Made by a program: the position numbers and the translations under genes. From Alisma plantago-aquatica (lineage: Eukaryota > Streptophyta > Magnoliopsida > Alismatales > Alismataceae), in contig OY856409.1 of NCBI GenBank assembly GCA_963693085.1, positions 525,473,303 to 525,537,302 on the forward strand: a stretch of DNA of 64,000 bases, written 5' to 3'. Of the stretch, positions 46,444 through 57,969 are shown in pieces. How positions within the stretch are numbered: the first letter of the stretch is position 1; every line of letters starts with the position of its first letter. The notes below the pieces were generated by a model. The model was not told where the DNA came from and searched no databases. It worked only from the letters and a program-made list of their open reading frames with translations.

Positions 46444-47484
46444 TGTCACATCCCAAGATCTCAGATCTTATCCTATTCCCATGATTAGGAGATTAAAATC
46501 TTTGGTTCTTTAGATTTTACCGAACAAGGAAAAAGCTATATCTTAGTGTATATTGCTAATTTATAAAATATGGATAACTCAATGGTAACTCATAACTTAT
46601 TATAACTTGCAAACAAATATACTATATTAAATGGCAACACACACATATCATAATATGCTCATAATAACATAATAACATAATTATATATAAGCATGTAGGT
46701 AAATTCATTAAACATGTCACATATGTTTCCTTAGCAAAATAATATGCACATAATGACTAAATTATGTTTAGTAAGAAAAAGAATTTGCTTAACACATGAA
46801 TAGGAATAACAATATGAATTTCCATGCCCACAAAAATGAATAATGTTCCATTATTTAAATAAATATTGAATTAATGAACTAAATAAGTTAAATAAGTAAA
46901 ATATATAAATTTGTAAATAATAATATAAGAAAATACTGTTGGTAACATTATGAAGATAATAAGAGTCTAAATAAAAATAGTGATGGTAATGATATAATGT
47001 TTATAATTATATAATGGTGTGGAACCTAAATTATAATTATATTAGAACTCACAAAATGAAATATCAAATCTTAAATCTAATGTTCATATTGTTTTCTCTG
47101 AATCCCAATTATTTTGGCCAAGTTTAACGTTAAAATAATAATCCTAGATGCCTTAACCTATTTGAGAAGGAAAATATAATTCAATGCCTAAAATATTAGG
47201 TAAGATAATTAACAACTTCAAAGGAGGAAACTAAGTACATATTAAGTTTCTGCATGTCTTGTTCTAGCCTAGTTGTAGAATTTCATCTCGTTAGAGCATT
47301 GAATTCACCCTCAAATGGATTTAGAAAGAAATACAAATTTAAATGATTGGTTGGATAAATGTTCTAATTAGTGCATTCACTTTTCCTAAAGTTCCAAATT
47401 TCAGTCTACCACGCTAAATCACACTAATTCTCACCATAGTCATGCATATTTTGACTGTCATGCTTTCACACCCCTTTATTATTT

Positions 47485-48556
47485 CTTCCCATATTTGGAT
47501 ATTGACTGAGTACCCAGAGAAGTGTTGTGGATGGTTTTGAAGAAAAAGGGTATACTCATCCAATACATTGAATTGATCAAAGACACGTATGATAAGTCTA
47601 CTGGAAGTGTGAAGACTCCTAGAGAAGAGACACTAAATTTTCCTATCACATTTGGGGTACACCAAGGATCCAAACACTCCATATCTATTCATTCTTATTA
47701 TGGATGAGTTAACAAAAAATGTTCAGGATGATATTCCTTGGTGTATGTTATTTGTTGATGATATTGTTTTGATTGACGAAACCAAAGATGGATGTAATGA
47801 TAAAGTTGAACATTAGAGAAAGGCATTAGAGTCAAATGGATTGATGATTAGAAGGAGCAAAACTGAGTATATGCATTGCAATTTTAGCCAATCTCACAGT
47901 GTTAATGATGGGGCCAAGTTGGGCATAGTAGATATACCAAAATGTGATAAATTTTGTTACTTGGGTTCTATTATTCAAATAGATGGGGATGTCTAAAATG
48001 ACGTTTGTCACATAATCACTCCAGGATGGTTGAAATTGAGGAGTGGAACTGGAGTTTTATGTGATCGGAAGATCCCTCTCAGGTTAAAAAGTAAGTTCTA
48101 TAGAACATCTATACGACCAACCATGCTCTATTGTAGTGAATGTTGGGTAGTGAAGAAATAATGTTTCAATAAGATGAACGTGGCTGAAATGCATATGGTG
48201 AGATGGATGTGTGGGAAGACAAGAAAATATCACTTGAGAAATGACTATATCAGGAATAAAGTGGGGGTGGAGAGCATTGAGAACAAGTTACGCGAGGGTC
48301 GACTCAGATGATATGGACATGTGCAACACAGACTGACTAATGTGCCTATATAAAGCAATGCTACTGAGTCAAACACAATAAACAGAAGAAGAGGAAGGCC
48401 TAAATTAACATGGGATGATTTTATAAAGAGAGATTTTGAATCTCTACATCTCAACAAGAATATGGCCCATGATAGAGTTGAATGGAAATGAAGGATCCAT
48501 GTAGTCGAGCCCAACATAGTTGGGACTGATGCTTAGAAGATGATGATGGTGATGAT
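47485..48556 (+). mobile_element. 5'-truncated RTE-like LINE with (GAT)n tail
   Basis: The plus strand reads VPREVLWMVLKKKG, GVHQGS, then the RT catalytic FVDDIVLID, FCYLGSIIQ, MVRWMCGKTRKYHLRNDYI, RRRGRPKLTWDDFIKRDF and VEPNIVGTDA, in order but over changing frames and with stops. The 3' end is a GATGATGATGG-type tail at 48537-48556. The catalytic FVDD is preserved. Only the second half of RT remains. It matches the 12.8-kb copy in family. It is inserted within the 46444-52061 element. Confidence 0.88.
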
Positions 48557-48659
48557 TTGGATCTTGATTGAATGGATCTCTTTTCTTCTCCACTTTTCTC
48601 ACTTTTCCCGACCCATCCAATGGATACAAAATCCTCCCCTACCCTTGATTTCTTTTTCC

Positions 48660-48905
48660 CTCTTCCACATAGTAATTAGTTTAGATTTGCATCCTCATCT
48701 CCCCCTCCTTTCCATATCATACAATTTTTGCTTTCCCTTCACGATCGCCTTACCTTTCTCTCCTACCTCTCGACTTATTTTCACTCTTCCACACAATAAC
48801 TAGTTTAAATAAGTGTCCTCATCTCCCCCTCCTTTACATATCATCAAGTTTACCTTTCCCTCTACGATCTCCTTGCCTTTCTACATCTGACCACCCTAAA
48901 TTATA
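48660..48905. repeat. About 123-bp tandem duplication
   Basis: CTCTTCCACA, TAGTTTA, CTCATCTCCCCCTCCTTT and CATATCAT, ending in a TTTCCCTYYACGATC stretch, recur at 48660 and 48783 head to tail. The strand is pyrimidine-rich. No coding sense. Confidence 0.75.
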
Positions 48906-51090
48906 TAGGGCTTCATCCCCTATAAGACTATATGAGCCTCCACTTCGCCCTTGTTCTTCCCCTTTTCCACTCTTCTTTCCTTTCTCATCTCAAATGTGGG
49001 TCATCATACCCCTATGATGCCCCTCAAAACCTTTGTGCAATCTCATACATCGATTGTGACATCTAGTTTTCCCAAGATCACCCTTCGTTTGTGTTTTGGA
49101 CATCCAGTTGTCTTATGGAACTATGTCGAGTTTGATGGTGGAGCTCAGACCATGAGATGTTCCTTTTGACATCTGGACTCTCCCATGGGTGTCCAAAAAA
49201 CTTCCTCATCCTTCAATTACGTCCCAATCTAGGTATATACCTTTTTCCCCTTTTGGTTATTGCTCATATGGTTTCTGAACTAGTGGTGAATGCTAACCAT
49301 GTGGACATGTTTTACCGCTAGTTTCCTCATCGCTAGCTTGTTTTGTGTCATGGCAGCCTGGTTCAACACGGAACCTATCTATGGGGTCTCCACCTTCCTG
49401 TCTGATGCAATAATGGTAGAAGTCATGGTTCTCTCCACAGACTACCCTAGGACCCTTGGAAGGGATCGTTGAGTTTGTTCGAAGTCAGAAGGCTTTAGTT
49501 GGGATTTTGTGGGTTGAGATACCACTACCTGATCAGAATATGTTCACCTGAATTTGTGCCTATAAAATAAGTTCTTTGTGAGGTTTATCGGAGAAGAAGG
49601 TCTCTAGCAATTTCTCCTTTTTCACCATACCTGGATTTCTTTTTGGTCATGCTTATATGGGCAATTTTGTCCTTTTACCCAAAAATTTGGTTGTAGGCCC
49701 ATGCCAGGAGGTGCAACCTGATTGGGACATCTCACTTTGGGTTTTTATATGGATTACATTTGAGTATATGGAGTTTTGGGGCCGTCTAATTGGCCAATAA
49801 ATCTAGAATTAATAGTAAAATATTTATAAATTGAAATAATAAATCATAATATGTTTTATAATCATGAGGACATTCTCTACCCAATGGTATAAGTTTATTA
49901 TCTAAATCGAATAAAATGTATAACTGATTTTAAGGAATTTTTCTAATACGTTAGATTTAAAAAACCATAAGTAATAATCAATAATTTATGAAAATAAAGT
50001 AACATATGTTATGAATTAGAAAATATAATCTATAAGATAACATGATTTTGATAACATATTTCAATAATAGTAAAAAGGAAATGCTTAAGGTTTATATAAG
50101 TAATTTAAATCTAACCCTAGTCTCATATATGTTAGATTGCTCGTGGACTGAGATGGAATTAGGGTTTTGACCTTGGACATATGTATACTACATGTGAGGT
50201 ATGATGCATCCAAATTGATCAATCGCCCACTTTTTATCTCTTTCTCTTGTTACTATGGAAATATTAGCCTACACAATCTCTCTCTCTCTTTTGGGAACTT
50301 ATTTCATGTGAAAGATTCTATTTTGATTATGATCTTATGATCATCTTATTGGTTGGATATCCTTATTGGACTCTTATTTGTATCATATTCGTCTTATTCC
50401 TTGTGAAACCCTAATTTGAGATATTGAATTAAATGTGGACTCTTATGCATCTTATTTGTGGAAATTGTTGAATGTTGGCTTATAGCTCATCTGATTCCAC
50501 ATGATAACTATTGGATCTTCTCAAACGACGCATGAAACTTGGTCAAATTTGGTATGATCGACCACGAAAACACGAGACGAAGATATCTGTTGGGCTAAAA
50601 TTTTGAAAAGAGGCGTGAGGTGGCGAGTTCGGCCGAGCCTCACCTCCTGCTACCTCCCCGCCCTTTGTGGGAGGTAGGAGACGAGGTCTCCTCTATTAGA
50701 TCAGGGCCTGATCCACAGATCACCCGATCCAATGGCTAGGAGAGGGGCCGATATATCAAGGTCAGTGTGACATATATTTACACTTGATTAAAATGAAAAC
50801 TTAGGTTTAGGCTATATATATAAAAGGCGATTTATTAAATTGGCCATAACTCTTGATTGGTAAACCCAATTCAAATGAAATTTTAGGGATAGCTTCCTAA
50901 TGTCATTATGCTACTATGGTATAAATTTGAGATCCAAATTCAACTATTTGATATGTTCATTTACTAGATGCATTAACACCTATATTTTATCATTGTAGCA
51001 TACTAGGGTTTGCATTTTTCTTTGCAATTTGTGACACAACTTTGTTCAATTGAGTGAGGGAAGAATATGAGGGTATATTGGTCAACAAAA
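48906..51090. other. Unassigned part of the 46444-52061 insertion
   Basis: The GC-richer half (48.9-49.8 kb) has short frames up to 72 codons, unrecognised. 49.8-50.2 kb is AT-rich. 50.5-50.75 kb is a GC-rich island. (CT)n occurs near 50276. The pattern of AT-rich and GC-rich blocks recalls the B LTR, but I cannot align it. Confidence 0.35.
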
Positions 51091-51139
51091 AAAATTGATG
51101 ATAAAACTTTTAAGAGAGAGAAAAATATTATAAAAACTC

Positions 51140-51185
51140 ACTTTTTCACATTCTCCCCTCCTTTTGAGAATTTTGCCCTCAAAAT
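51140..51185 (-). promoter_or_regulatory. Minus-strand chromovirus-type polypurine tract and LTR start
   Basis: The minus strand reads GAGGGCAAAATTCTC, then AAAAGGAGGGGAGAA, then TGTGAAAAAGTGAG at 51150 leftward. This is the classic Tekay/Del arrangement of 3' interior end, purine tract and LTR start. It implies a gypsy fragment in minus orientation whose LTR extends left of 51150. Confidence 0.55.
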
Positions 51186-51372
51186 TCAAGCAGCCTGAAA
51201 GAGATGTGGATTTTTTAAACTTTCTTACTCTTTTGTTATGCATCATATGGTGACTACTAATAAAATGTGACATGTATTATTTTATGAAGATGTGTAACTT
51301 TCCACACTTGATAATGCAAAGGTGATATTACTACAATCAAAATTATCAGAGAAGATGTGTATGCCGTCCAGC

Positions 51373-51457
51373 CTAGATCATATACATATATGTTCCTGCT
51401 CATCCCATATTCTTGGTAGATGTGTTGTTTCCTACCAACATATATATGTTGATCTAG
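51373..51457. repeat. Inverted repeat with nested hairpin
   Basis: The outer arms CTAGATCATATACATATATG and the reverse complement of CTAGATCAACATATATATG enclose an inner TTGGTAG...CTACCAA stem. MITE-like foldback, no target duplication noticed. Confidence 0.5.
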
Positions 51458-52065
51458 CATTATCACATATAAAACATATGAATTCCTTGCTCTTATTTAT
51501 CAATTTATTGCAATTCATATTCTTTTGACATCCGCTTGGATACTAATTTTCCTCTTCTATGGGAATCCTTATTATATTTGATGCTCTTTTCCAGTATGTT
51601 GCTCAATTCCCTATCAATATGCTCATATCGACTTTTATGTTAATAAATTCCATTTTGTCTTCTCTTCTGGGGTATGCTTCCGACCCTAGGTGTTGGACAT
51701 GGAGGACATGACCTGCAAATGTAGACCTCACTTATGGAGATTACCCTCAGGGAGGTGGACTTGAGATAGTTTATATATCCCTCTACTTGAATCTAGATGA
51801 TGTTATACTTTTGTGTAAGCCCATTTGTAAGAGAATATTATGTAACTTTGATAGATTGAATTTAATCTTGAAATATTATTCCTCTGTTACACTTTGGTCT
51901 TTTTTTATATTATCATTTGAGAATTAAAAAATGTACACCTATTGCGACATACACTTCTATATGTTTAGAATATATGGATTCATTCCTCAAGTTAATTAGG
52001 AAGTGGATCCCCTCTCGGTTCCCACTCCTTCCACTTCCCCTCTCAGTTCCCACTCCTTACACTAG

Positions 52066-52900
52066 GGAGTATGGAGCTCCATTGTGAATGATGACATTGA
52101 GGAGCACATGGATAGAATGGACCTTGTTACCATCTATCAAAGAGTACCATAGGATATTCTCCTCATGTTATCTAAGAAGGACTTGGAGAAGGAATTACAA
52201 TATATGTTAAAGATGATGCATATGAGTGTGGATCGTGTAAGAAGAAAAAATCTTGACCTTGAGGAGCGACTTCGAGGTGATTTACATGAAGGACAATGAA
52301 TTGGTGAATGATTTCTCCTTGAATCTGATAAACTATCATCTGAGAAGGTGGAAGAGACCACCTATATTAGAAAACTCCTACATATTGTACCTGAGTGATT
52401 TATACAACTCTTAATGTCAATTGAGCAGCTGATGGACCTCAAAACCATGAAAGTTGAGGAGTTGAGCAATCATTTCAAAGCCCATAAAGAGAAACTTCAT
52501 GCATACGGCAATAAGGAGGAGGAGCAGAAGTTGTTTCTCACACATTCTGAGTGCTTTTCTCGGCAGAGAGGTATTGTACACCATGACAATGACTCCCCCT
52601 CATGATCAAAGGTGCAAAACAACAACAATAGTGCTAGTTGTGGGTGCGCAAAGACAATCGGCCACAAACACAACCACAACAAAGGCGGGTGTGATGGCAA
52701 GGATAAGGACGATGATGGAACTTGTGGAGATGACGATGTTTGTGATAAGAGAAAAACCAATTGTTTCAACTGGAATGTTTATGAAGATTATTCATCAGAG
52801 TGCCAGAACCCACAACATGAATGTGACGAGGAGACACATCTTGCCAAAGCTGGAGATGACGTGCCAGACATGTGTTGTCCATGCATGCAGAGGATGTGAT
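52066..52900 (+). pseudogene. Copia E gag, main part, with damaged zinc knuckle
   Basis: Resumes GVWSSIVNDDIEEHMDRMDL, then DILLMLSKKDLEKEL, LKMMHMSVDRV, KVEETTYIRKLLHIVPE and MDLKTMKVEELSNHFKAHKE. These are the UBN2-type copia gag landmarks, spread over frames with several stops. A Cys-, His- and Asp-rich region follows. The zinc knuckle reads CFNWNVYEDYSSEC, in which the second Cys is Trp and the His is Asp, so it cannot bind zinc normally. RNA binding is therefore lost. Confidence 0.8.
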
Positions 52901-52959
52901 GAGCTGGTCATACTCAATGAGGAGAGGGCTTGTCCAACTGAAGATCCCAACCAATGCTC

Positions 52960-53190
52960 CAGTAAGGCGTGCTACCTCGACACAAGAGTTGAACATTGTA
53001 GAAAGTGGTACTTTACATTTTATTGATGATTCATCTCTGAATATCTATAGGCATGGAACAATTTTGTTTGAATGCCAAATGGGAGAGCATCATTCCCTCA
53101 CAAACATGTATTATATCCCCATCTCAAGAGAAACATCTTCAGCCTCAACCAACTTGATGAGAACAGATACAAAACTGATTTAGAGGGTGG
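52960..53190 (+). pseudogene. Copia E protease region, active site altered
   Basis: One frame reads CYLDTRVEHC where functional copies have YLDTG, so the catalytic DTG is now DTR. A second frame reads RHGTILFECQMGEHHSL and NMYYIPI, the usual C-terminal half of copia protease. The gag-protease join is frameshifted. Confidence 0.7.
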
Positions 53191-53199
53191 TTTCACTTA

Positions 53200-53978
53200 C
53201 ATTCACAATTTCGAAAGATGGTTACTAGCTAAGCTATAAAAATCCAAGAGTAGGTTGTACAAACTCAACCTCAACATTACAAAACTGGTGTGCCTCTTGG
53301 AAAGCATCAAAGAGGATGCATTATTGTGGTCTGGATGGTATGGCCACCTCAATTTCCAAGCATTGCAAAACTTGTCTCCCCATGAGATGGTGGATGGCAT
53401 ACCTCACATTAATCACATTGATAAGGCCTGTGACAACTGCATGATGGGGATGTAATAATGTGCACCATTCCCGATGACATCATTACACCATGCAGATAGG
53501 CCACTTCAATTTCTACATGGATATTGGTGTGGCCCAATCACACCGGCAACACAGGGAGGTAACAATACTTTTAGTTGCTAGTTGGTGATCATAGTCGCTA
53601 TATGTGAATTGCATTGATCAAAAGAAAAGTGAAGCCCTTGTTGCATTTAAGGAGATCAAGGTGTGTGCTGAGATGGAGGTAGAAACAAAGGTGAATGTAC
53701 TATGTGGTGATCTAGGTGGGGAGTTCACCTCAAAGGAGTTCCAGGAGTATAATGTGAACTAAAGAATCAAGTGTTTTCTCACAGTTTCATATTCACTATA
53801 ATAAAATGATGTGGTGGAAAGATGAAACCAAATGGTGGCCGCTATGGCTAGGATCCTGCTAAAGAGCAAGGAGAAGACATGAATGTTCTGGAAGAGTTCG
53901 TTGCTAAATCAATCTATCTATGTAATCATGCTCCAACCCAGAGTGTCATTGGAAAGAAACCTTACAAAGTTTTGTATG
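53200..53978 (+). pseudogene. Copia E pre-integrase and integrase core, broken
   Basis: WYGHLNFQALQNL, CDNCMMGM and CGPITPATQGG give the zinc-binding and early core regions. EMEVETKVNVLCGDLGGEFT gives the second Asp (D in GDLGGEF). NDVVERxNQMVAAMARIL gives the catalytic Glu. Stops are frequent. The reading continues up to a SINE at 53988. Confidence 0.8.
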
Positions 53979-54206
53979 ACAAGAAGACAAGAGAGGTGCC
54001 TCAATGAGTAGGGACTCAGGTTTGAATCTACAGTTGTGTGCCTCAATGCTCCTTATTTCCATCATGAAACCCGACCTTTGTGTGAGGCTAATGCTCCTTC
54101 CAATGTGAAAGTAGTTGAGTGGGGGGAGTTACGCCGCCAGGGAGGTCTCACTTAATTGTGGCCCATCCTTGGGGGTGGTTCCCATGTGTTCAAAAAAACA
54201 AGAAGA
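53979..54206 (+). mobile_element. SINE-like insertion in the integrase region, about 210 bp
   Basis: The body is 53988-54197. ACAAGAAGA flanks both sides (53979-53987, 54198-54206). The 5' part has TGCCTCAATGAGTAGGG (A-box-like) and GGTTTGAATCTAC (B-box-like) 12-15 bases apart. The 3' end is GTTCAAAAAAAC. It interrupts the integrase between KKTREVPQ-like and LHHMRTFGCV codons. It differs from the SINE at 20570. Confidence 0.65.
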
Positions 54207-54540
54207 AGCCAAGACTGCATCACATGCGCACCTTTGGTTGTGTGACACACATCAAGGTGGTGCAACTGCACCTCAAAAAGCCTGATGACCGCAACATACC
54301 CCATGGTGTTCATTGGTTGGGCCTAGATTGAATGCAAATTGGATGTATGATCTGATGACAAAGAAGTTGCAAGTGTCAAGAGTTACCGTGTATGAAATGC
54401 TAGAAAATGGTACTGGGAGTCCGATGTTGATCAAGTGGTGAATGATCATGGTGATGTTTTTAATGTGTATTATTCACCTCACATTGATACAGGGACCAAG
54501 GACTTGTGCATGAATTTCCGGGTGCAACACGAAGCAACAA
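54207..54540 (+). pseudogene. Copia E integrase C-terminal region
   Basis: LHHMRTFGCVTHIKVVQLHL and KKPDDRN continue the copia integrase core-to-tail motif (LRTFGC-x-A-HVK). Frames break at 54330, and the GYE-G-KAYR segment is unreadable. Confidence 0.75.
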
Positions 54541-54659
54541 CACAACTAGAGTGTAGTAGGACTCTAGCATAGGGTACTAGACACCAGGAGTACAATACAA
54601 CTCAGCGAATGTCACATATAGTACCAAATGCTAGAAAACAAAGGGGGCTATAAGCAGTA

Positions 54660-55490
54660 GTATGTTGACACCGCCAAAGAAGTTTTCTTCCTTACAATAC
54701 ATCTACGATGCCACAATGTAGGAGGATCTACAAGATTATGCACTTTGCATGTTTTCCATGGAGGAGCCAACAAACATTCAAGAAGATAAAAGGCATGCAT
54801 GATGGATCCATGAAATGTAAGAGGAGCTTGGAGTAATTGAAAGAAATGATACATGGAAGCTCATCAAACTCTTAACTAAACAAAGACCCATTGGTTTAAA
54901 TGTGTGTGCACAGTGAAGAAGGATCTACAAGGTGTTGCTGTCAAGCACAAAGCACACATTTTTGCCAAATGCTATGTGCTAAAGCAAAGTGTGGACTTTG
55001 ATGAAGTCTTTGCACCTATTTCAAAACTTGAGATGGAGAGTCTTCTTCTTACATTAGTTGCACAAGAAGGGTGGGAGGTTCACCACTTAGACATGAAGTC
55101 CCTTTTTCATCAATGATGACTTGGAGGAGGTGGTATTGTGGCACAACCACCCGACCAACTGCAAAATGGTAGCAATGACAAAGTGTTGAAGCTCAAGAAG
55201 GCATTGTATGGGCTACGTGAAGCACCAAGAATCTGGAATGCAAACATGACAAAAGCTTAATGTCAATAGGTTTTGCATAGTGTCTAGTAGAAAATGTTGT
55301 TTACAAAAGAAATCTTGACGATGCAAATCGTCTAGTTGGCATGTAGAAGGATGATTTGGTCATCAATGTGATCATCGTTGAGATTACAAAGTTCAACCTG
55401 CAAATGAATGAGCTATTCAACATGAGTGACCTTGGGCTATTGCGATACTACTTAGGGATCAGAGTGTCATAAAATTCTCAAGGAATCTTG
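54660..55490 (+). pseudogene. Copia E reverse transcriptase, broken
   Basis: Landmarks in order: PIGLN, QSVDFDEVFAPISKLEMESL, GWEVHHLDMKSLFHQ (first catalytic Asp), ALYGLREAPRIWNA, DDLVIN (catalytic Asp pair region) and FNMSDLGLLRYYLGIRVS. Several frames and stops. The enzyme would copy the element RNA but cannot be made from this copy. Confidence 0.85.
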
Positions 55491-55639
55491 TTGTACCAAT
55501 TAGCTTATGAAACAAAGATTATTGAGTAGTGTAGGATGGAAATTTTCAACCCAAAACAAACACCAATGGAGGTAAGAATTAACCTGTGCAAGACATGCTC
55601 AATTCTTACAATTGAGAAACCTACTACCAAAATATCCTA

Positions 55640-56010
55640 GGGAGTATATGTTACTTAGTGAATATTATGTCGGATATTGCCTATGTGGTTGGGATTGTGA
55701 ACTGTTACATGGAGACACCCACCAAGCAGCACATGATTGTTGTGAAGCAAATCTTGAGGTACATACGAAGTACAATACATTTTAGATTCTATTATGCGAA
55801 GAAGAACAAGAAATGACCAAGCGTTTTGGGCTAGTGATATCGACATATTTGGAGTTGTTGATGACTTGAAGAGCACTATTGTAGTTGTATTCTTTCTTGA
55901 CCCAAACCCAGTGAGTTGGGCATCAAAAAAGCACATGCCAGCTAGTATCAGTACTTGTTAAGGTATTTGTTTTAGACGTCTTCTTAGAGAGCTGAAGATT
56001 GATGAATGCA
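55640..56010 (+). pseudogene. Copia E RNase H, first part
   Basis: SDIAYVVGIVN, METPTKQHMIVVKQILRYIR, NPVSWASKKHMPAS and RRLLRELKIDE are readable over several frames. It stops at 56010, where an LTR of another element is inserted. Confidence 0.8.
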
Positions 56011-56364
56011 TATTCATCATAGTTTGAGTCGCCATCTTTGGCCCAATTGTGCACTAAAATCTCACATATACCTCCTGAATCTGCTCATATACAATTTTCC
56101 TCAGTTTTAAATGATTATTTAGAGTTTTGATTAAATTCATTCATCTCCATTATAGGATCAAACATCACGCTATGTGCACCAGTGTAGGAGATGGTGGTCC
56201 CACTAACTGACTAGTGGGCCCAAGAAACTTTTGATAATTTGGACCCTATTTTTTTGGGCAGTTCTTTCATCAAAGATCATTCTTATCAGTCAGAGGATTC
56301 ATTGATGCAGACACATCAACCCATAGCAATACCCCCCCACAGGGTGGGTTTATTACGAAAGGGC

Positions 56365-56700
56365 CGCCACCACGACATAAGTATGGCCACGACCGTAATG
56401 TAAAAAGGGCCACGACCACGACCAAGATGTAGTCCCGACCGATACTCGACACAATCAGGCCCACCTCGACATGGTCAGGCCGAGGTCAAGGTAGCGTGAC
56501 CACGACATCCCACTATGACCACGAAAAAGAAGACCCCACCTCACTGTGGCACAATGCCTCGATCACGCCACAACACATCGACCACAAAACTCACCTCAGC
56601 CGCAACAAATACCTCATGACCACGACCCCCAGCATGGTCGGGCGCACCTCAGTACAGTCGTGTCGAGAGTGCCATGACCAATACTGAAGGTCACGACCGC
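56365..56700. repeat. CCACGACC motif cluster upstream of the solo-LTR TATA box
   Basis: CCACGAC and close variants (GACCACGAC, GGCCACGACC, GTCACGACC) occur about nine times in 330 bp just before TATAAAT at 56734. Spacing is irregular (5 to 60 bp). Confidence 0.75.
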
Positions 56701-56733
56701 GGTAGTTAATTCAGTTCTCCACAGACCTACACC

Positions 56734-56740
56734 TATAAAT
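56734..56740 (+). promoter_or_regulatory. TATA box of the gypsy-like solo LTR
   Basis: CCTATAAATAGAGGACCCCC is a textbook LTR TATA region, placed 723 bp into the LTR and after the CCACGACC cluster. Confidence 0.65.
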
Positions 56741-57969
56741 AGAGGACCCCCTTCTTCATTGGAGGCATTGCTTCTGCTCCATCCATGCCTACAAGCTGCC
56801 AATCTGTTCCAAGCCTAGGAAGGCGATCTCCACCGCCAGAGACTACCTCTGTGGTATCCTTACTACTCCACCATCTCCTCTCCATTAAGATCTATATCCT
56901 AGCCATGAAAGTGGTGGGATTTCAGATCTATAACACCTTCATCCATCAACCATCTACCGTCCACCTCCCGTGAGAAAGAGCACGAGAAGAGAAGGAAGAA
57001 GGAGATAAGATCGTCCTCGTCTGCCTCAACGTGCTTCCCCTCCTCATCTAGATCTAAACCCTACCATCATGTAGAAGACTATTTCTCTACCGAGTCACGA
57101 CCATCTTCTTCACCATGACCATTGTAGAATCTTTCCTCTCTCTTGTTCTTTTTATTTCTATCATGGGGATCGAGTAGTCCATTGCACTGGGATGTCGGGA
57201 CTAGCCCTATTTCCCATGTTGACATGTCTATTTTATAACATTCCATGGCTTGTATATAACTTTCTATTCCGTTGTTAATTGTTTAATGCATGTTTTGTGG
57301 ATTGATCACCTTCCTTGCATGATCTATTATATTCCTTTGTTACGAGAACTTCAATACTTAGGATTTTGAATATCGATTAACATGGTTGATTTCCGGACGA
57401 GAACTTTTGAAAGAATATCTCCGGATTAGTAAGTGTGTGACCTGCGGGTAACGAGACATCGAGCCCATGGAGATGCTTATGCAAACTCTATTTCCTAACT
57501 GATGGTTTGCTACTCCAATTGGATAGTTGTATCTTGCCTAGATGTATTTTGGATGTGTTTGTATGTGTAGTGATGGTGAAATCTGATTCCACCCTAGTGA
57601 TTCCCATCATTAATTTAAACTCAGTTTTAATCCCGCTCTTTTACTTTCCTTGCAATTAGTTTAATTAAACCCAAACCAACCCTTGTTCTAAATATTTGTC
57701 TTAGTTGATCTAGATTCGACTAGTAAGATTCTTAAAACAGTTTTCCCTTGGGATTTGATCCTTAACTATACTACAATAAGACTCGTCCGCTTGTGGGTGG
57801 TACTATTGCATAAGGTTTTAGTTAAAACTTAGAGATTTCAGCCCTAAGTGAGTTTGTTAGTGTAGTAAAAGCCACGTCAAAGATGCATGGCAATGCAAAT
57901 GTAACTCCTAATATGATATTAAAAGGAATAATTGGACTACCCATATAACCAAGGTGTACCTCCTTTTTA

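Larger units (their letters stand above)
46439..52065 (+). mobile_element. LTR-type insertion in copia E gag (5.6 kb, contains a LINE)
   Basis: The insertion runs from TGTCACATCC at 46444 to CTCCTTACA at 52061, exactly between gag codons VNLQA and GVW. The flanks CATAG and CTAG are compatible with an imperfect 5-bp duplication. TGTCACATCC is a typical gypsy LTR start. The stretch 51700-51930 resembles an LTR 3' part, so this may be one large solo LTR related to B. A minus-strand purine tract at 51151 complicates this and could be a second nested fragment. No gag or pol is seen. Confidence 0.55.
56006..57897 (+). mobile_element. Gypsy-like solo LTR, 1882 bp, with ATGCA duplication
   Basis: The LTR is 56011-57892 (TATTC...GGCA; the first base pair is TA where TG is expected). 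The flanks ATGCA are perfect (56006-56010, 57893-57897). A TATAAAT lies at 56734 and a long leader follows. The end holds CCCTTGGGATTTGATCCTTA and a TATACTACAATAAGACTCGT block, like the 3' LTR region of Athila/Tat-type gypsy elements. There is no interior. The insertion splits copia E RNase H. Removing it and the adjacent Cassandra brings ELKIDEC next to KVLLKLENKS. Confidence 0.75.

Noticed and set aside
52612..52899. Cys/His/Asp-rich small protein, possible metallothionein-like gene
   Set aside because: It is the nucleocapsid part of copia E gag, in line with gag upstream and protease downstream.
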